Of a DNA stretch of 64,000 nucleotides, positions 57,615 to 64,000 are shown piece after piece. Location: NCBI GenBank assembly GCA_905147135.1, contig LR990065.1, forward strand, positions 1,054,001 to 1,118,000. The letters run 5' to 3'. Made by a program: the position numbers and the translations under genes. This DNA is from Blastobasis lacticolella. Lineage: Eukaryota; Arthropoda; Insecta; Lepidoptera; Blastobasidae. The notes beneath the pieces were generated by a model. It worked only from the letters and a program-made list of their open reading frames with translations, did no database searches and was not told the DNA's origin. Position 1 is the first letter of the stretch, and the number at the start of each line of letters is the position of its first letter.

Positions 57615-60600
57615 ATGAAATCCTCCTTTGTCATATTTTTGATTGTGGTAAGCTTAATTTGTGTTACTGTGCTATACTATGTTATCCTTAAAATGTATTT
57701 GAGTTTGTACTTAGTTTAATTTCTTTTAATTATTTATTTAAGTGTGAAAGACGAGCGGTTCAGTTGGTTAACAACCAGTCTGCGATGCAGATATCCCGGG
57801 TTCGATTCCCGGCCGAACACAAATTGAAGTGATGAATTTTAATTTCTATTACGGGTCTGGGTGTAGTATGTTTAAAAAACTATACAAGTAGTTTATAAGT
57901 TATCTAACACCCTTGACACAAGCTTTGTTAACTTTAAGGCTCGATAGCAACGTGTGCGGCTATTTTTTTATTTCAATAAATATGCTCACACTTTTTTTGA
58001 TAGATTCTTAGTTACTCGGCAATTCATATTTTTCAAAATAGTTTTTTTTTAATAATTTTCAAATAATTATATAAAGTTATTAAAATAAATATCTTTAAAA
58101 CAAAACATCTTTTGGCGTTAAAGTCCCGGTTGTGCTCTTGAGCACGAGGGCCCGGGGTCCGCCATGACCATGATCCAAGATGTGGCAGATCAGGTAATTA
58201 CAGTGGAGTAATTGCCATCTGACTTCTTTGACTCTGCTACCAGGAGAGCCTGACTAGATTGGATCATGGTTACAAACTCAAACGCCTGAATATGCAGGTT
58301 TCATCACAATGTTTTTCCTCACCGTAAGAGAATCGGTAAGTGTTTAACTAATACATGGCCGCAGCGGGTTCGAACCCGGTACCCCTCGCTTACGAGTCGT
58401 ATACCCTAACCGCCCGGCCACCGAGGCTTCTCTGTTGAAATTTTTAATAATTATTGTTATTCCTTGTTTCAGGCGCTGTACGCCTCCTCCGTGATGGCAC
58501 AATGTAAGTGCAATAACTTTTTGACAGTATTTTATTGAAATAATAATTTTTAATGTCTGTTACGAGTCTGGGCAAATTTTTATATTTCAAAAATGTTATC
58601 TGACACCCATGGCACAAGGTTTGCTTTCTTTGGGGCTAGATGGCGCTCTGTGATGTTTTCCAAGCATTTGTTATTATTATTATCAATATTTTGGAAATCA
58701 TGTGCCCATAACTAGATAACGTTATTCTCCATTAGATTTGAAGTTTGAAAAGAGATTAATTAACATAATCCTAATTCAATAAACATTTTTTACTTTTCAT
58801 TCTCTATATTTTTACGTAATTACTTTTACGTAATACAGGCTATGCCTAAGAACAGGCGCCAATTACTGATTTTTTATGTAATTTCTGAAAAGTAATCAAG
58901 ATTATTTATTTATATAAAGTTCGTATCTTTTTCTGTTACAGTCGCAAACGGTAAGAAAGATAACTCATATATTTTATATTTTTACATATAATAAAACTGC
59001 AAAAAAATGTCTGTACAATGAGTACATTACAAAGAAATAATTTTGACTAAGAATTATTTAAATTTTTGTCTATCTTTTTGTTAGTCTGTTAGTACATGCT
59101 AATTTCCGAAACTACTGGACGGACTTTAATAAACTTTTTATGTGTAGCTATTAAGCCTGAAAACATATTAGGTATTTAAATGATTTTGGAAACTGGAATT
59201 TGATTTTTAAGGGGGTTAACCCCATAGTTTGGTAATTTCCGGTCCAACTTAAAATCTAGGCCATGTTTCATCTTATTCAGTTGGATAAAACCAGATATAA
59301 GCTTGACTTCTCCGTCGTGCTAGCTCTCATACATTACGGAGGTCATTTAAAATGGTCGCTCGGGAAAGAGACAAACTGCCCCGAAAACGATTTTCACGCG
59401 GAAGAAGTCACGGGCAAAACCTAGTCAGCTATAAAAAAAATATTTATTCCTTGACTAAACCCCGATATTGCGGTAACAGTAGGTAGGCTTTGAGCAAATA
59501 ATATCAATGGATTCAGTTATTTTAGCGAGAGAGGACCGTAACAAGTGGAACAATGTGGTGTCTGAATATAGAAATACGGAATGACGTTATGCATGTGTGT
59601 GTCCTGCCAGTATTAGGAAGGATATCCCGCAGGCGGCCTAGGAAACGATGAATTGACGTCGCCAAGTCGGATGCGAGACACAATGGCTTGCGACGTGGGG
59701 ATGCTGAATAGCGGGTGGAGTGGAGGAAGAAAAGTTGGAAAGTGGATCCTGGCATAAGTGGCGATAAACGCTAGGATGATGATCATGATGATGATATTCA
59801 TATTGTGTACTATTTTGTTATGATATATCAGTAAATTTATAAAATACCTTGGTGATTTGTAACCTCTTGCACGGAGTCCCTATGATTGCCATTATTAAAG
59901 TTTGTCGCTGATTAGAATAAAAAAATAAAACAAGCAACGCTGTACTGAATACGAAGAAAAAAATTACTTCCCCAAATCAGACGGCTTAGCCCAATTTAAA
60001 TGGTACCCATTTGGTCCATAGCACTGTGAAAACATACGATGTCTTGCCCTGATGAATGGTGTACTTACAGTTATTAGAGTTATTTTTTCAAACAACAGTT
60101 CAGGTTCTTGAAACATTTATTTTAATTTTAAATGTAATTTTCAGATTAAATTCCTTGAGTTTGGCCCTTCAGGCTTCAATGACTCTCCAATTTAGGTCAG
60201 TGGGTCAAATTACATCGATAATACGTATTCAAGGTCAAAAGGAAATAAATTAACAAAACAAAAAGGTACGTCAAGAAATACATACATTCTTTGTCCATTT
60301 AGGAGTAATGGTCGCTTCGAAACAAACATAAGTAGTTTCCTCTCTTTTTCAGAACATAATTTATTATATTATGTTAATTTATTTCCTTTTGACCTTGAAT
60401 ACGTATTATCGATGTAATTTTAATAATAAAATAATGCATAAATAGGTTTTTACGTTGTTGTGAAGTTGTCAAGCATTGACAATCCATAGATCGATGCCAT
60501 GAAAGCGAAGATTTTATTCGTACTTGTTGGCCACAAAAAAGACGGTGGCTATCTTAAATTTGAAATCTATTGACGACTAGAAAAATAAGTTCAGACTGAT

Positions 60601-63544
60601 GTCTGGGAGTCTGAAGTTTGGAAGTAAAAAGATATGAAGGATTTTTCATGCTAATTTACAAAAATGATTATTATTTGAAAACAACCAGTATTTTTACTCA
60701 GCAGAAGCTAGGTTGACTATAAAAACCGGCCATCAAGACTTTATCTCCTTTTATGCCAAATCGTTCTCGAACGTGTTTAAGTGAAGACCCGAGCCATTGT
60801 TAGAGGGTACAGCTGAGGAGTGGCCAGAGTTATCCCAGCCTTCGAACTAGGAGGTGGATCAGTATTATAACCCAAGGCTTGTTTTAACGAAATCCAAGTG
60901 AATTCATCGATCCTGCCTGGACTAAGGTTATGTGGAGTAGACTCTCTTTGGAACATTTGTGCTCAGACTAATTAATTTTTTAAATTCATTTTTCGTAGCT
61001 AGTTTACGGACTGAAAGAAATAGAACCCTTACCCTGAATCTTTGTGTTTTCTTTATTACCTAACTGGCACTGTACGTGGACAGTGTTACGTTAAACTATT
61101 GTAAAAATTTGTTACAAATTACGAAATTTAAATTACTTTCAGGGCCCCTATAGGTACCTTATCGTCTGCGCTTAGTTTAGTAACAAACGCTCCAAAAAGG
61201 CTGAAGCCAACCAACCGTCTGTTGCAGTCGATACTAATCCTGACGAAGTACAAAATAAAGTCACTTTTGGATAAATTCGAATGCGCTGGCTACCCAACGT
61301 GGTCCGACCACGTCCCTCCCATCCATATGCTACTTTATTTTAAACTGAGCAGGATTAGTTTCAACTGAAACTAACGATTGGTCGTCTCCAGCCAAAACGG
61401 AATGTCTGTTACTAATTGTGCAAAATCTCAGTCAGTCTAGTCTTTAAAAATCTCGCAGCTATTTGAGCGAATACTATGTGGTTACTCGTTGTTTATTGTT
61501 ATTCGTGTTGTCATGATACAGTATGTTGTATTGTTGCCGATTAAGTTACAATCTAATCTGTTAGACAAAATGGTTTCATGTATTTTGAGTAATTAATGAA
61601 ATACCTATTTTATGATGTTGCTGAGTAGCAGTCTTAGACAGGGTTTCATTGTTTGTCCAGAGGCTTAGGTCACCCTGTATAATGAGCGATAGTCACCATC
61701 AAGTAGCTGTCTGCTTGTTTATCACTGAATCGAATTTCAACAAGATCTGTTGTAGGTTGTTGTCATTTTTCTGAGGCAAATTTGAAATAGGAGTATAATA
61801 CGACTCATAACTGTTAGTAATTTCTGAGTCGAACAAAAAATATCTGAGTATTTATTTTCGTAAAATTATTTTATGACTAGCCGTCCTCGCGGTTGTCGGA
61901 TCTCTGTATACTCTCAACTATTCCACGGGAATAGTTGAGAGTAGCTTACTCTTTGTGAAAGAATTTTCGATTACCCCAACATCCTTACTAATTTGTCCTC
62001 TTTGACAAGAACGAGGCTCTGGTGATGATGATAATATGAGTAAAATAATTGTTAGAGAAAAGAATAGCTTAGTTACCTAATGTTACTTTGTTACAGCCAA
62101 TAGAGATGCCGAGGGAGGCTTTTTTCCGGTATGACTATCTAATAACTTTTAACTAACTCTAACTCTATCTAGTAACTCTTACTGCATAAATCTCTTATAA
62201 TAATTAATAACCAATTTTAACGGAATACTCGTTAAGGTAACTCCCGGCTACATGCTGCACTTTTTGAAAATATATTATTTAGATTTTAAACCTTGCTCTT
62301 TCGGTAAGGGAAAACATCGTATTGAAACCTGTACATTCAGGCGACTGAATGTGTAACCATGATCCAATCTGGTCGGGTTCCCCTGGTAGCGGAGGGCCAC
62401 GGAGGTCAGATGTCAGCTCCACTGTTCTGTCAAATCCTGAATCATGATCAAGGCGGACCTCGGAGCTTTGTGCGCGAGAGCACAACCGGGACATTAACGC
62501 CAAGTTGATGAAATTGTATGAGCCACAACCAATGTTGTAGACCTCTAAAATTTTGAGGATAAGTGCCACAAACAGTATAGTCGCCATACCTGTCAAATCA
62601 GTGAAAAGGATAGTTGCCTCTCTTAGAAATTTGTAAATATTTAAATATACTTTTTAAAAGCATTAATCTAAATTTAAAAGGAAACCATTTTTAAGAACTT
62701 CTATTCAACGGGATTAACTCACTGATTGGATTTCTTTGAAATTAGAACGGATAGACGCCTCGTAATAAAATTACTTTCTTTCTGATTTTTCTATAACTAT
62801 GCTTAAGAGATAATGATTTTATAAGGTCAACATTACTTTATTGTGTACTCTAGCAGTAGCTTTGCAATAAAAATATAAAATATTTTCTGAATCCAACAAG
62901 GGAATCTTCAATTATCTTTTGAATGTTCGAATATATGGAGCGTTGACGTTCCAGTAAATTTATAGAATGATACAATAACAACATTTTTTTAAATAAATAA
63001 TAATATAAATTTATGAATACATTCGACTTTAGATGTTTGAACTTATACTACTATGTTTATCTTTATGTGTTAAGCCATTTCTGTCCCACTGCAGGGCAAA
63101 GGCCTCCCTTTCGAACTTCCACGACTCACGGTCGGATGCTTTCCTCGGCCAATCCTTAGAAAAGGCGTCCAACTCGTCCCGCCATCTCCGCCATCTTTAG
63201 AACATTGAAAAGTTTTCATTTGCTTTATCTTTACTTTCACCACTTATACCATACCTTTTTTAGATAGTTGATTTTCTCCCAGAAAAAAAACATTTTAAGG
63301 TTAGAAGTACCCTAACTGGTGATGTAAGTCGTAGAAGCAATAGGGATGTTTCAGGACTTACTTGCCAAAAGAAAACAAACCGTACTAATAAGTAATTATC
63401 ATCATCATATCAACATGAAGTTGCCCACTGCCCAAACAATAAAAATTATTTTTAAATTACTTTTTTTATTTACAGGCTTCCTTGGATGAACATTCGGCCG
63501 ACAATGTTAACAAATTCTTAACAAATAAAAGTCCTACGTTCTAA
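57615..63544 (+). CDS. Small secreted-peptide gene C (five exons, 57 aa, 9-nt micro-exon)
   Basis: Exons: 57615-57647, 58473-58503, 58942-58950, 62097-62128 and 63476-63544 (TAA). Lengths 33+31+9+32+69 give exactly 58 codons; phases 0,1,1 match gene B, and intron 4 is phase 0. The precursor starts MKSSFVIFLIV, the signal peptide ends SSVMA (20 residues), and the mature peptide of about 37 residues starts QFANANRDAEGGFFP and ends KFLTNKSPTF. The shared core with genes A and B is AN-x(3)-A/E-GGFF. Exon 3 is only 9 nt against 27 nt in gene B. All acceptors and donors fit consensus (tgtttcag, gtaagt; tgttacag, gtaaga; tgttacag, gtatga; tatttacag). It is more charged and hydrophilic at the C-terminus than B. 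The family and function are not recognised. Confidence 0.78.
57749..57975 (+). mobile_element. SINE family 1, copy in gene C intron 1
   Basis: Head gacgagcggttcagttggtt with B-box GGTTCGATTCC, body ttacgggtctgggtgtagta and a ggctattttttt end. Confidence 0.85.
58110..58432 (-). mobile_element. SINE family 2, best copy, gene C intron 1
   Basis: On the minus strand the head reads cggtggccgggcggttaggg (A-box region) with B-box GGTTCGAACCC, then the family body. This copy sets the orientation for the family. It ends about 40 bp before exon 2 of gene C. Confidence 0.85.
58551..58650 (+). mobile_element. SINE family 1 body fragment
   Basis: Headless copy: gtctgttacgagtctgggc, tatctgacacccatggcaca and ggggctagatggcgctctg. 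It lies in intron 2 of gene C. Confidence 0.75.
59090..59425 (+). repeat. Dispersed repeat, partner of 34430-34810
   Basis: The more complete copy. It starts near actactggacggactttaat and ends acgcggaagaagtcacgggc and aaacctagt. Probably a non-autonomous DNA element. Confidence 0.6.
59600..59800 (+). repeat. LINE C-terminal remnant
   Basis: Contains cggcctaggaaacgatgaa and gtcgccaagtcggatgcgag, followed by a gatgatgat end. With one-base corrections it would read like the RPRKRW.D.VKSDMR end of RTE-type proteins. Heavily decayed. Confidence 0.45.
60207..60420. repeat. 49-bp perfect inverted repeat
   Basis: 60207-60255 and 60372-60420 are exact reverse complements (aaattacatcgataatacgt at the outer ends) around a 116-bp spacer. 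It lies in intron 3 of gene C. It could be a hairpin-forming MITE or foldback element. No target duplication was recognised. Confidence 0.95.
60425..61640. other. Unassigned part of gene C intron 3
   Basis: No repeat or coding sequence was recognised, and I saw no additional exon with clear splice sites. Confidence 0.35.
61909..61943. repeat. 16-bp perfect hairpin
   Basis: Arms tactctcaactattcc and ggaatagttgagagta around an acg loop. The corresponding intron of gene A (about 5640-5656) has only the first arm (actctcaattattcc). Confidence 0.85.
62283..62500 (+). mobile_element. SINE family 2, opposite orientation
   Basis: The reverse complement matches the family body (cctgaatgtacaggtttcaa, tctgacctccgtggccctcc), in intron 4 of gene C. 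The head is missing. Confidence 0.75.
63075..63205 (-). repeat. RTE-type LINE 3' end fragment
   Basis: Contains ccactgcagggcaaaggcct and ccacgactcacggtcggatg, a common 3' end of RTE-like elements in Lepidoptera, here in intron 4 of gene C. There is no coding capacity. Confidence 0.5.
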
Positions 63545-63607
63545 GTCTATTTTGTCTTATTTTTCTAAATATTTGACTCCCCCACTTACTTCAAGAGGAG
63601 TAACTGT

Positions 63608-63613
63608 AATAAA
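63608..63613 (+). terminator. Poly(A) signal of gene C
   Basis: AATAAA 64 nt after the stop codon of gene C. Confidence 0.7.
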
Positions 63614-63894
63614 GAAAACAATATAACTTAAAACGATAGCATGGAGTTAGACCAAACCATTATATTCCTAGAAAATATGTTATCAGGTGTCTCCCAACAT
63701 TTACTTACGACTGATGTCATTGAACCGAGTTAGTTAAATTCCTTTATTCAACACTTTAAGAGTTATTCTAGCTTGAAGTATGTTTTGCTATACTTTCTTA
63801 TACTATACTTATCAAAAGTTTCTGTATAGTGTACACTGACTCTTGATGTTCTTATAGAGAGCTAGTTAAACGCTTTGTAACACCTTTAGGGCTA

Positions 63895-64000
63895 CCATTA
63901 TACTTTTGGTACAACTAAATGTAAAACACCAAAAGTTTTGTCAGTTGTTTATGTTCTAAAATCGAGTTTGAGTTCGAGGTCTTTGGAGCTTTAAGAGGTA
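63895..64000 (+). repeat. Inverted partner of 10236-10352, cut by window edge
   Basis: ctaaaatcgagtttgagttc and aggtctttggagctttaaga match the reverse complement near 10240-10285. Similarity continues left through aaaacaccaaaag. Confidence 0.75.

Overview
The window is AT-rich eukaryotic DNA with spliced genes, tRNA-headed SINEs and a dense mix of LINE, Penelope, DIRS, Gypsy and Harbinger remnants. The R4/Dong LINE, the recurring retroelement tails and the SINE set suggest an insect, most likely a moth or butterfly (Lepidoptera). This is an inference from element content, not from a database search. No prokaryotic gene, CRISPR array, rRNA or functional tRNA was seen.

The only host genes I can support are three same-strand paralogues of a tiny spliced gene, called A, B and C here. 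Each encodes a roughly 20-residue signal peptide and a cysteine-free mature peptide of about 30-40 residues, split over exons of 9-69 nt that simple ORF finding cannot detect. Gene A starts just left of the window (exons at 1-22, 4040-4067, 4210-4236 and 6160-6201). Gene B is complete (15419-27685, 52 aa), and so is gene C (57615-63544, 57 aa). A and B lie in a recent direct duplication (1-6417 versus 15430-26997). C is an older, diverged relative that keeps the exon order, splice phases and traces of promoter and intron similarity.

Layout. 1-6417: duplicated block of gene A with a 123-bp tandem repeat, an endonuclease-less Jockey-like LINE and two SINEs. 6411-8800: two Penelope fragments in inverted orientation. 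8800-15400: mostly unassigned AT-rich DNA with SINE and LINE tails. 15419-27750: gene B, carrying the same LINE plus a 5.3-kb PIF/Harbinger element absent from the matching site in A. 27750-35485: LINE and Penelope remnants, including an RNase H-bearing LINE and a PHD-finger LINE ORF1. 35468-37205: a Jockey-type ORF1. 37779-41794: a DIRS element with an intron in gag. 41860-48480: two endonuclease-like-domain (RLE) LINEs, including a nearly intact R4/Dong. 51147-56340: a Gypsy integrase tail split by a LINE, then a decayed endonuclease-bearing LINE. 57340-63620: gene C with SINEs and a 49-bp perfect inverted repeat in its introns.

The transposon proteins belong to independent elements and do not form a pathway. 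Their nesting gives relative dates: the Jockey-like LINE and SINEs preceded the A/B duplication, and the Harbinger insertion followed it. Coordinates of element ends are by-eye estimates unless a target-site duplication is stated.
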